Origin: Gammaproteobacteria bacterium
GTDB lineage: Bacteria > Pseudomonadota > Gammaproteobacteria > Xanthomonadales > Marinicellaceae
Assembly (NCBI GenBank): GCA_041395445.1
Contig: JAWLAO010000002.1
Coordinates: forward strand, 186,001-250,000
Reading direction: 5' to 3'
DNA length: 64,000 bases
A program made the translations under genes and the position numbers. The notes beneath the pieces are model-generated. The model saw only the letters and a list, made by a program, of their open reading frames with translations. It was not told where the DNA came from and did not search any database. Below, piece by piece: positions 41,732 to 50,106 of this stretch (positions within the stretch are counted from its first letter, which is position 1; each line of letters begins with the position of its first letter).

Positions 41732-42520
41732 ATGCTGATAACACTTTCACCATCTAAAGGGCAGGATTTTGAGCTTGCTGCTCCGACGAATACTTTTACA
41801 ATTCCACAGCAACTAAAAGACAGCGAAAAACTGATAAAGCAGCTGAGAAAACTATCAGTTGAGGAAATCAAAAAATTGATGTCTTTGAGTGATAATCTGG
41901 CGGAACTGAATTTCCAACGCTATAAAGATTTTGGTCTCCCTTTTAATCAACAAAATGCCAAACAGGCGATTTTTGCCTTCAAAGGCGATGTTTATTCGGG
42001 TATTAATACTAGCAGCATGACTCAACAGGATTTTGAATATGCTCAGAGCCATGTGCGGATTTTATCAGGGTTGTATGGATATTTGCGCCCTTTGGATTTG
42101 ATTCAACCGTATCGTTTGGAAATGAAAACCAAGCTGGAAAACTCCAAAGGTGCAGACTTGTATCAATTTTGGGGAGAAAGTATTACCAATTTTCTGAATG
42201 ATGAATTTAAAACTCATTCGCAAAAAGTATTGGTCAATTTGGCTTCTAACGAATATTGGAAGTCGGTTCAACCCAAGAAAATTAATGCAAAAGTCATCAA
42301 TGTGGCATTTAAGGAAATCAAAGATGGAAAAGCTCGAATTATTGCAATTTTTGCTAAAAAAGCGCGGGGCATGATGACAGATTTCATTGTTAGAAATCGT
42401 GTGGAAACCGTTGATGGATTAAAAGATTTTAACTACGAGAATTACAAATTTGATGCATCGGCATCCAATGAAAATTCTTTTGTTTTCACACGTCCACAAC
42501 CAAAACCGGTTAAAAATTAG
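41732..42520 (+). CDS. yaaA: YaaA family peroxide-stress protein
   Basis: The ATG at 41732 gives MLITLSPSKGQDFE, the family's standard beginning. An upstream ATG at 41693 is rejected because it adds 13 unrelated residues and overlaps the -10. The roughly 262-residue protein carries LYGYLRPLDLIQPYRLEM, LVNLASNEYWKSV and FAKKARGMMTDFI, typical of DUF328/YaaA. Relatives bind DNA and limit free iron during peroxide stress. It is 1 base from the deaminase start and forms an operon with it. Confidence 0.9.
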   Translation: MLITLSPSKGQDFELAAPTNTFTIPQQLKDSEKLIKQLRKLSVEEIKKLMSLSDNLAELNFQRYKDFGLPFNQQNAKQAIFAFKGDVYSGINTSSMTQQDFEYAQSHVRILSGLYGYLRPLDLIQPYRLEMKTKLENSKGADLYQFWGESITNFLNDEFKTHSQKVLVNLASNEYWKSVQPKKINAKVINVAFKEIKDGKARIIAIFAKKARGMMTDFIVRNRVETVDGLKDFNYENYKFDASASNENSFVFTRPQPKPVKN

Positions 42521-42521
42521 T

Positions 42522-43526
42522 ATGATTGAATTTATTAAAAACATGCCAAAAGTTGAGCTTCACATGCATGTGGAAGGTTCGATGGATGCTGAAATTCTGT
42601 GGAGTTTGGCACATAAAAATAATTACAAACTGAAATACAACTCCGTTGAAGAATTGGTGAAAGCTTATAAATTCAACAACTTAACTGAATTTATTGAAAT
42701 GTACATGTTAGGCACCCGTGTGATAAAGTCGGAACAGGATTTATACGATGTTTGTATGAATTACTTCCATAGTTGTGTCGAACAGAATATCAGCCATACT
42801 GAGGTGCATTGTGATATTCGTACTTATGTGGATTATGGTTATTCGGCTGAATTTGTCATTAATGCCCTGCATGGTGCATTTGTCGATGCAAAACGCAACT
42901 TTGGAATCACTGGTGGATTTATGCCGTGTTTTATCCGGCATCTGGGTAATGAAGTGGCAAAGAAAGATCTGGAGTTGCTGTTGCCTCATAAAGATAAGAT
43001 TCTTGCTATAGGTTTATCTGCAGTCGAAGTGGGATATCCTGCATCATTATTCAAAGACACATTTAAAAAAGTTCATGATGCAGGAATTCATGTAATCGCT
43101 CACGCAGGCGAAGAAGGGCCTCCCGAATACATCTGGTCCGCCATCAATGACATTCATGTGCAGCGCATTGATCATGGTGTTCGATGTCTGGAAGACGACA
43201 AACTGGTCGATTATCTGGTTGAAACACAAATACCTCTGACTGTTTGTCCATGTTCTAATGTGGCGCTGAAAGTTTTTGATTCCTTAGCTCAACACACTTT
43301 ACCAACCATGCTGGCAAAAGGTCTGAATGTTTGTATCAATTCCGACGACCCAGCTCATTTTGCCGCAAATTTAACTGAGAATATGATTGGAATTGCTGAA
43401 AACACCACTATCGGCAAACTGGAACTCATCCAAATGGCAAAGAATGCTATCAATGGTAGCTTTGCTGATGAAGCCCGAAAAGTTGAGTTACAAACAGAGC
43501 TTGAGAACTATGTTAAAAATCATTAA
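42522..43526 (+). CDS. Adenosine deaminase family protein, adenine deaminase-like
   Basis: A zinc amidohydrolase of about 334 residues. It has MPKVELHMHVEGSM (metal His pair), VIAHAGEEGPPEYIW (His/Glu), ERIDHG-type QRIDHGVRCLED, and NSDDPAHF (final metal Asp). The HAGEEGPP...IDHGVRCLED stretch is closer to the adenine deaminase branch of pseudomonads than to E. coli Add, so either adenine or adenosine may be the substrate. It starts 1 base after yaaA. Confidence 0.85.
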   Translation: MIEFIKNMPKVELHMHVEGSMDAEILWSLAHKNNYKLKYNSVEELVKAYKFNNLTEFIEMYMLGTRVIKSEQDLYDVCMNYFHSCVEQNISHTEVHCDIRTYVDYGYSAEFVINALHGAFVDAKRNFGITGGFMPCFIRHLGNEVAKKDLELLLPHKDKILAIGLSAVEVGYPASLFKDTFKKVHDAGIHVIAHAGEEGPPEYIWSAINDIHVQRIDHGVRCLEDDKLVDYLVETQIPLTVCPCSNVALKVFDSLAQHTLPTMLAKGLNVCINSDDPAHFAANLTENMIGIAENTTIGKLELIQMAKNAINGSFADEARKVELQTELENYVKNH

Positions 43527-43818
43527 AAGCCCCATCTTCCAAATTGTAATCGTTATGATTGCTATGGCGTTATTTGACCCAGGAAAAGCTGGATACAAAA
43601 TCAAGGAATTTAGTTTGCTCAAAACCTCCGGGTTTCTTGCTTTGAGTTTGTTGTTGCTTTGGCTTTTGCTGTCTTATTTATTCAATTTTCAGAAAATCTC
43701 AGACCTTAAACACTTACAGATGAAAGATAAGGTCTTTGTCTACCTGATGATAGTCTCGTTTTCCTTGATTACACTTTTTATGACATTTACTGCTAGTGTC
43801 AGAATTTTCATTAGTTAA
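43510..43818 (+). CDS. Small three-helix membrane protein, unknown
   Basis: This 102-residue protein starts inside the deaminase gene (17-base overlap). It has three hydrophobic segments (about 8-24, 38-60, 78-98) and a short charged loop (KISDLKHLQMKDK). There is no recognisable family. The overlap suggests co-translation with the deaminase, but any link, such as transport, is not shown. Confidence 0.55.
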   Translation: MLKIIKSPIFQIVIVMIAMALFDPGKAGYKIKEFSLLKTSGFLALSLLLLWLLLSYLFNFQKISDLKHLQMKDKVFVYLMIVSFSLITLFMTFTASVRIFIS

Positions 43819-43964
43819 TAGAGACTGAAGTTTTCAGGGTTATCATCGAGGAATTTTACTAAGAAATATTCATTAACGGTAAATTCATGACTTTCTGCCC
43901 ATTCTATTCATTGCTTTGACGTGCCTATAATACCCGCCAATGGTAATAAAATTGGGGAATAGCC

Positions 43965-46900
43965 ATGAATTTAACAAAAGCCAGTCTGAATAATCCGGCA
44001 GCACTTGCTGTAGCTATTGCTTTAATTTCGCTTTTTGGATACCTTTCCATTAAAGATAGACCCATTCAGCTTTTACCCAATTTATCACAGCCCCAGATTT
44101 CAATTTTCAATAATTGGAGAACCGCAGCCCCGGCTGAAATGGAATCCAATATTGTTGAGCCACAGGAAACCATTTTAAGACGAACTCCTGGTTTGAAGGA
44201 AATTACCAGTAATATTAACCGTGGATTTGCCAATATCACTCTGACATTTGAGCAAGATACTGACATGGATGCGGCTTTGATAAATGTAATCAATAATTTG
44301 AATCAGGCACCACCTTTACCGGTCGATGCCGGTGAACCGTTTGTCGCAGTTGGTGGTCAGGGACAGCCAAATGTGGCTTCATTACAAATATATCCGCATC
44401 CGGACAATCTCAATCCGGATTATTCAGCTGAAAAATATGAAACAGTTCTTAATGATATTGTTGAAGCTCGCTTAGCAAGAATTCCGGGAGTGAGTCGTGT
44501 CAATATGCAGTCACGCAGACCTTATGAGGTCAGAATCAACTTTGACCCTTTTCAGGCTGCAGCTTTGGGAGTTCCGGTTTCGAGTGTTGCTCAAGCAATT
44601 TCAAGCACTTCAGATGTATCTGCCGGCGTTGCCAATGTTGGTCGCAGGCAATATACAGTTCGGTTTTTAGGAAAGTATAAAATTGAAGAATTAGGAAATC
44701 TGATAGTGAGTTGGGTGGATGGTCGACCGATTCACCTCAATGAAATTGCAACCGTTGAAAAAATCCCGGCTGATATTGTCGGAGTGAATAAAAGGAATGG
44801 TTATTCATCCTATTACATCACATTGCAGGGCGGTAATGACTCCAATACCATTGAAATTCTTGATGAGTTGAATGTCGCGATTAAAGAACTGAATGAAGGA
44901 GACTTAAACGACGTCAAATTAACACTAGAATTAAGCTATGATTCATCTGTTTATATCCGCAGAGCTATTGATCTGGTTAAGAATAATCTCGGTTTGGGGG
45001 TTGTATTGTCGTTAGCAACTTTATGGTTGTTTTTACGTGATCGCAGATCAACTCTGATTATTGCAACCAGTATTCCAATCTCGTTATTTGTTTCCTTCAT
45101 TACATTGAAATTATTTGATATTTCCCTGAATGTCATTTCTTTGGCGGGTCTGGCATTTTCTGTCGGTTTGATTCTGGATGCTGCTATTATTGTGCAGGAA
45201 AATATTGTTCGATATCGACAGCAAGGACTTTCAAGGTTTGATGCGGTACTTAAAGGAAGCAATCAAGTTAAGGGAGCCTTGTTTGCTTCAACGATGACAA
45301 CCATTGCTATTTTTCTGCCAATTCTATTTCTTGATGGTATGGAAGGGCAGATGTTTTCTGATTTGGCAATTACCCTATCGGTGAGTGTGCTTGCATCTTT
45401 CATAGCTGCAATTACTATAATTCCTGTAGCCAGTAGAAAGTGGATGCAGGATTTTGAATACAAAGATCCATTTGCTTCAATGTGGGAAAACATAACCAAT
45501 TTTGTTATGAAGCTTACTGATTCGACAAACAGAAGATTGTTTTGGAGTGCCGGATTATTGTCATTAACAATAGGTCTTTCACTCTGGCTTATGCCGAAAG
45601 CTGATTTTTTACCGCCTGCTAAGGCTGATGCGGTGCAGACATTTTTTAATACGCCTCCTGGGATGACTGCTGAGATTTTTGATCATGAAATCGCCAAAGA
45701 AATTATTGAAAGACTCAAACCCCATATGGAGCATAAAAAAGAACCATACATCAAAGGTTATAATTTGTCTTTTTTCGGAGCAGGTTCAATACTTTATCTT
45801 TACCCGCTCAATCCCGAAGACACTGAGACTTTTGTATCCATGTTGAGGAACGGATTTCTTGCCGGCATTCCCGATACTCAGGTTTTTCCAAGCCGGGCCT
45901 CTCTTTTGGGCGTTGGAAATAATGGAGGACGTTCAATCAATGTTAATCTGCAAGGTCCGGATGTTTCTGCTTTGTTAAATGTTGCCAGACAAAGCATGGG
46001 AATTCTGCAAAAAGAGCTTCCCGGAGCTGTGGTTCGGCCTTTAAGTGGTTTGTCATTATCAGAACCGGAACTTCAAATCATTCCTAACGAACGATTTATT
46101 AGTGAAGCCGGGCTTAATCTAAGAGATGTGGCTAACGCTATCAGAGCTTTTACCGGGGGCATGTTTGTTGGGGAATATTTTGATGGTAATAACCGTTATA
46201 ACATGATTTTACGTTCCTCCACTTGGTCCAATCCTGATCAACTCGCAGCACTACCCGTTTCCACACCTTTAGCCGGAGCTCAAACAATTGGCTCACTGGC
46301 AACAATTAAACGAACTGTCGGACCAACGCAATTACAACGCATCGATGGACAGAAAACAGTGAGTCTTCAAGTTTTGCCTGTAGATACGATGACAGTCGAA
46401 GAGGCACTTGATGTATTACAAAAGCAAGTGACGCCTCAGGTCAAACAACTCCTGCCGGATGGCGCTTCGGTACAGTACAAAGGCAGTGCTGACAGATTGG
46501 AATCGGCTTTGGGAGATATGCTGAAAAACTTTATACTTGCTGTCATTATTCTTTTCTTAATTATGGGAGCAATTTTTAAATCACTAAAAGACAGCATGCT
46601 TGTGATTACGGTGATGCCTTTAGCGCTTGCAGGTGGAATTGTTGCTTTAAAAATTCTGAATATGATTTCATATCAATCATTGGATATGTTAACAATGATT
46701 GGTTTCATTATCTTGTTAGGACTCGTTGTCAATAACGCAATATTGTTGGTGAGTCAGACTCGGGACGCAGAATCCGAAGGACTCTCCCGTTCAGATGCGG
46801 TCAAACAAGCAGTCTTGTTGAGATCAAGGCCGGTCTATATGAGCACTTTAACAAGTATTGTCGGCATGTTGCCATTGCTGTTAATTCCCGGAGTCGGTTC

Positions 46901-47093
46901 AGATATTTATCGTGGATTAGCAACAGTCATAATAGGAGGTATGATCTTTAGTATGTTTTTTACATTGCTGTTAATGCCCAGTTTACTCAGAATGGGCGAA
47001 CAAGGAGATGTTTTCTATAGTCTGACTAAAAAATTTAAGAAAAGAATCAAATCGTCCTCACCTCAATTAGAAAATGCGGAGAACCAATTATGA
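43965..47093 (+). CDS. RND family efflux pump inner-membrane transporter (HAE1-like)
   Basis: A proton-driven multidrug-type transporter of 1042 residues. It has an N-terminal helix, a porter domain repeat (FEQDTDMDAALINVINNLNQAP; IPGVSRVNMQSRRPYEVRI), a first block of helices from about 330 with GLAFSVGLILDAAIIVQENI (charged relay Asp), and a second half with MLTMIGFIILLGLVVNNAILLVSQ. It is coupled to the adaptor gene by a 4-base overlap. Unusually, the pump comes before its adaptor, and no outer-membrane channel gene is present. The substrate is unknown. Confidence 0.92.
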   Translation: MNLTKASLNNPAALAVAIALISLFGYLSIKDRPIQLLPNLSQPQISIFNNWRTAAPAEMESNIVEPQETILRRTPGLKEITSNINRGFANITLTFEQDTDMDAALINVINNLNQAPPLPVDAGEPFVAVGGQGQPNVASLQIYPHPDNLNPDYSAEKYETVLNDIVEARLARIPGVSRVNMQSRRPYEVRINFDPFQAAALGVPVSSVAQAISSTSDVSAGVANVGRRQYTVRFLGKYKIEELGNLIVSWVDGRPIHLNEIATVEKIPADIVGVNKRNGYSSYYITLQGGNDSNTIEILDELNVAIKELNEGDLNDVKLTLELSYDSSVYIRRAIDLVKNNLGLGVVLSLATLWLFLRDRRSTLIIATSIPISLFVSFITLKLFDISLNVISLAGLAFSVGLILDAAIIVQENIVRYRQQGLSRFDAVLKGSNQVKGALFASTMTTIAIFLPILFLDGMEGQMFSDLAITLSVSVLASFIAAITIIPVASRKWMQDFEYKDPFASMWENITNFVMKLTDSTNRRLFWSAGLLSLTIGLSLWLMPKADFLPPAKADAVQTFFNTPPGMTAEIFDHEIAKEIIERLKPHMEHKKEPYIKGYNLSFFGAGSILYLYPLNPEDTETFVSMLRNGFLAGIPDTQVFPSRASLLGVGNNGGRSINVNLQGPDVSALLNVARQSMGILQKELPGAVVRPLSGLSLSEPELQIIPNERFISEAGLNLRDVANAIRAFTGGMFVGEYFDGNNRYNMILRSSTWSNPDQLAALPVSTPLAGAQTIGSLATIKRTVGPTQLQRIDGQKTVSLQVLPVDTMTVEEALDVLQKQVTPQVKQLLPDGASVQYKGSADRLESALGDMLKNFILAVIILFLIMGAIFKSLKDSMLVITVMPLALAGGIVALKILNMISYQSLDMLTMIGFIILLGLVVNNAILLVSQTRDAESEGLSRSDAVKQAVLLRSRPVYMSTLTSIVGMLPLLLIPGVGSDIYRGLATVIIGGMIFSMFFTLLLMPSLLRMGEQGDVFYSLTKKFKKRIKSSSPQLENAENQL

Positions 47094-48133
47094 AACGCAT
47101 CGTTATATTTTTCCTTATAGTGTCATTCAGGTTATTTGCTCAACCTGTAGATACGGTTCCTGCGATGCCGGTTGAAACTGACTTAGTCAAAGAGACTGAA
47201 GTTATACCAACAATGCCGATGACCGGAAATGTATTTAGTATCAATGAATTACAGTTGACAGCTTCGATTTCGGGGCAGTTGGAATTTGTTTCTGAGCCCG
47301 GAACAATTGTAAAAGCTGGCGATGTGATTGCACGAATGGACACAAATACTCTTGATTTACAACTTCAGGAACAAAAAGCGCTAATAACACGAGCAGAAGT
47401 TCAGCTGAAGTATTTGCAGACAAATTTACAGAGACAAAAGAATTTGATAAAAGCCAAAACTGTTTCAGAAAGTTCTGTTGAACAAATTGAATCACAGAAA
47501 GATGTAGCAGCCAGTGACTTGGCAGTGGCAAAACTCCGAGTCGAACAGATTGAAGAACAAATTTCAAAATCGCGAATCCATGCAAAATACAATGGAGTTA
47601 TCACACAAAGACTTCATCGTGAAGGTGAAACAGTTGCTGCCGGAACAGTCATTGGTAATCTTGTTGACACAGATCATTTGGAAATAAGAGTGCAGTTGCC
47701 TTTACGATACACTTCATTTATTAAAACTGGTCAAGAACTTGATATCTTTGCATTAGGACTTTCTCAAAAAGCTAGAGTTAAATCCTTGCTTCCGGGCTCA
47801 AATAATCGCAATCAGTCTTATGAACTCAGACTGGATGTTGAGGAAATAAGTAACCTTAAAATAGGACAGTTAGTCAGTGTCGCTGTTCCGATTCAAATGC
47901 CCAAAGTATCAATGGTCATTCATCAGGATGCATTGGTTCTGCGTGAAGAGGGAACATTTGTTTATCGTGTTAATAGCGAAAATAAAGTTGAAAAAGTAGT
48001 GGTTAATACAAGTACCAATCTTGGTCATCTGGTCGCAATTAGTGGAGAACTAAAAACAGGTGATAAAGTTGTTATTCGTGGAGCGGAAACACTACGCGAA
48101 GGAGTAGAGGTAACAATTAATAAACAGAGTTAG
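47090..48133 (+). CDS. RND periplasmic adaptor (membrane fusion protein)
   Basis: This 347-residue adaptor has a signal peptide (MKRIVIFFLIVSFRLFA). A split lipoyl half-motif (ISGQLEFVSEPGTIVKAGDVIARMD ... IHAKYNGVITQRLHREGETVAAGTVIGNLVD) flanks a coiled-coil hairpin (about 85-155), then beta-barrel and membrane-proximal domains. There is no lipobox. It links the RND pump to an outer-membrane channel encoded elsewhere. Confidence 0.9.
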   Translation: MKRIVIFFLIVSFRLFAQPVDTVPAMPVETDLVKETEVIPTMPMTGNVFSINELQLTASISGQLEFVSEPGTIVKAGDVIARMDTNTLDLQLQEQKALITRAEVQLKYLQTNLQRQKNLIKAKTVSESSVEQIESQKDVAASDLAVAKLRVEQIEEQISKSRIHAKYNGVITQRLHREGETVAAGTVIGNLVDTDHLEIRVQLPLRYTSFIKTGQELDIFALGLSQKARVKSLLPGSNNRNQSYELRLDVEEISNLKIGQLVSVAVPIQMPKVSMVIHQDALVLREEGTFVYRVNSENKVEKVVVNTSTNLGHLVAISGELKTGDKVVIRGAETLREGVEVTINKQS

Positions 48134-48162
48134 ATGGTATGATTTTAAGAGTGATTTTTCAT

Positions 48163-49419
48163 TTAACCCACTTTAATCACTTCATCAATACTTGTCGTGT
48201 ATGCTGGTGATTTGATTTCAGACTTCATTTGCCATTGTTTGCCGAATCCTTCCCTGGCACTGATGAGTGTGCCTTTGCCAAATCGATTGTTGATTTGATC
48301 CAGTACGTCCATCACATGGTGGCCGGTGTAGCTTTTGGGTGAAAACATGTCTTTCTGCATGAAGCGGGCATCAGAAATTTCGTTGAGAACAATGCCTGCT
48401 TTTTTGTAGTTGTAACCTTTTTTGAATATTCTTTGTAATCCTCGCATCGCCGCCTCCAAAAACTGTGATGTGTCATCTGAAGGATAAGGCAGTCGAACAG
48501 TAATGCTTTTGCCGTATCGTTGCTGAGGATTCTGATAGAAACTGGTTCGGATAACGATGGTGATATTTCGTGCCTGAGATTTCTGTTCTCGTAAAGTAAC
48601 GCAGGCTCGGGCAGTATGATAAGCGATGGCTTGTTTCAATAAATCTATTTCAGTGATATGCTCACCGAATGATCGGCTACAAATAATTTGCTGCTTGTTT
48701 TTCGGCTCGGCATCGAAATCAATACAGCTGATTCCTCGTAATTCCATAATGGTTTTTTCAAGCACAACTGAAAAGCGTTTCCGCATGGTTTTTAAATCAC
48801 TATCACGCAATTGTAAAGCAGTAAAAATACCTATCATATTCAGCTGTTGAGTCAATTGTCTGCCAACGCCCCAAACTTCGTTTACCGGTAGTTGGTGAAG
48901 AGCTTTTTGGATACGGTCTTCCTCATCCAGTTTTAACACGCCATTGTAGCCTTTGTATTTCTTGGCATAATGGTTGGCAACTTTTGCCAGTGTTTTGGAA
49001 GGGGCAATTCCAACACAAACAGGCAATCCCAGCCATTGCAAAATTTGTTTTCGGAGGTTTTGGCAATGATTGGTTAAGTCCAAATGTTCAAAACCATGAA
49101 AACGAATAAAACTTTCGTCAATACTGTAATTTTCAATCTGGTCGGAATAACACGAAATAATACTATCCACTCTCTGTGACATATCACCGTATAAAGCGTA
49201 GTTCGATGATAATGTAATTACGCCATGTTTATTTACTAAATTCCTGATTTCAAAAAGAGGTTGACCCATTTTTATTCCCAGACGTTTAGCTTCATTTGAA
49301 CGAGCCACAGCACAACCGTCATTATTGCTGAGCACAATAACAGGACGGTTGTGTAAAGCAGGATTAAAAACCCGTTCACAACTGACGTAGAAATTATTGA
49401 CATCACATAGAGCAATCAT
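48163..49419 (-). CDS. umuC: DNA polymerase V catalytic subunit UmuC
   Basis: Y-family error-prone polymerase, 418 residues. The start MIALCDVNNFYVSCERVFNP holds the first catalytic Asp. VVLSNNDGCAVARS-like (VIVLSNNDGC), YSIDESFIRF with the second acidic pair, and GVGIAPSKTLAK-type VCVGIAPSKTLAKVANHYAK are present. A C-terminal little-finger domain follows. It acts in SOS translesion synthesis with UmuD'. It lies 25 bases after umuD. Confidence 0.93.
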   Translation of the reverse strand: MIALCDVNNFYVSCERVFNPALHNRPVIVLSNNDGCAVARSNEAKRLGIKMGQPLFEIRNLVNKHGVITLSSNYALYGDMSQRVDSIISCYSDQIENYSIDESFIRFHGFEHLDLTNHCQNLRKQILQWLGLPVCVGIAPSKTLAKVANHYAKKYKGYNGVLKLDEEDRIQKALHQLPVNEVWGVGRQLTQQLNMIGIFTALQLRDSDLKTMRKRFSVVLEKTIMELRGISCIDFDAEPKNKQQIICSRSFGEHITEIDLLKQAIAYHTARACVTLREQKSQARNITIVIRTSFYQNPQQRYGKSITVRLPYPSDDTSQFLEAAMRGLQRIFKKGYNYKKAGIVLNEISDARFMQKDMFSPKSYTGHHVMDVLDQINNRFGKGTLISAREGFGKQWQMKSEIKSPAYTTSIDEVIKVG

Positions 49420-49444
49420 ATAGAAATTATAGTTTATTATTTTC

Positions 49445-49864
49445 TCAAAATTTGCGAACTAATCCGGTAACAACTCCCCAAATGATTAATTCTGTTTCCC
49501 CATTGAGAACGATTACTTTATAGTCTTTATTCTCAGGAATCAAACGAATTCCATCCTTGGTGGACAAACGCTTGATGGTGAACTCATTATCAATAGCAGC
49601 AATCACAATATGCCCATCTTTGGCAGAAATGGAACGATCAATCACTACTAAATCTCCGGGATAGATGCCAGCATCTATCATTGAATCACCTTCAACTTTG
49701 GCAAAAAAAGCAGACTCATGATTGTGAATCAGATAGTTGTTTAAGTCAATTGTGTCGCCAAGATAATCTTCAGCCGGTGATGGAAACCCAGCCGGTACTT
49801 TTGTTGAATAAAGTGGTAATTCTATGGTGGAATTTCCCGGTTTGATGATTGTAACTTTGGACAT
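49445..49864 (-). CDS. umuD: UmuD, self-cleaving SOS mutagenesis protein
   Basis: The 139-residue S24 peptidase has Ser61 in EGDSM and Lys98 in EFTIKRL as the catalytic pair. The Ala25-Gly26 cleavage site lies in VPAGFPSPAEDY, almost exactly as in E. coli UmuD. ATG at 49864 gives this standard length; a longer ATG at 49906 is rejected. The upstream region has a 9-base-period direct repeat rather than a recognisable E. coli-style LexA box. Confidence 0.92.
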   Translation of the reverse strand: MSKVTIIKPGNSTIELPLYSTKVPAGFPSPAEDYLGDTIDLNNYLIHNHESAFFAKVEGDSMIDAGIYPGDLVVIDRSISAKDGHIVIAAIDNEFTIKRLSTKDGIRLIPENKDYKVIVLNGETELIIWGVVTGLVRKF

Positions 49865-49914
49865 TATTATTAATTTATTTAACAAAGTGTAATTATATAC
49901 CGACATAAAATAAT

Positions 49915-49930
49915 TGTATAATCTGTATAA
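49915..49930. promoter_or_regulatory. Direct repeat upstream of umuDC, candidate regulatory site
   Basis: TGTATAA-TC-TGTATAA is repeated at a 9-base period about 50 bases before the umuD start. I see no CTG-N10-CAG box in the spacer. It may be a divergent LexA or other regulator site. Confidence 0.4.
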
Positions 49931-50061
49931 ACATAGTGTGTGATAGATAAAGATATACTTAATCTATGATTCGTATCTTCCTATTATGCTGATTACCAAT
50001 AACTCATAATTTACATTGTATTTAATCCTCTAAAAGCATAGAATGGTTAGCCGAAATTCAA

Positions 50062-50076
50062 TGTGAGTTTCTCACA
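50062..50076. promoter_or_regulatory. Palindrome upstream of hppA
   Basis: TGTGAG-TTT-CTCACA is a perfect inverted repeat 30 bases before the hppA start. The TGTGA/TCACA arms are those of a CRP site, but the gap is 5 bases rather than the standard 6. Confidence 0.4.
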
Positions 50077-50106
50077 AATCATTCAATTCAAAAAAGAGGA
50101 TAAATT

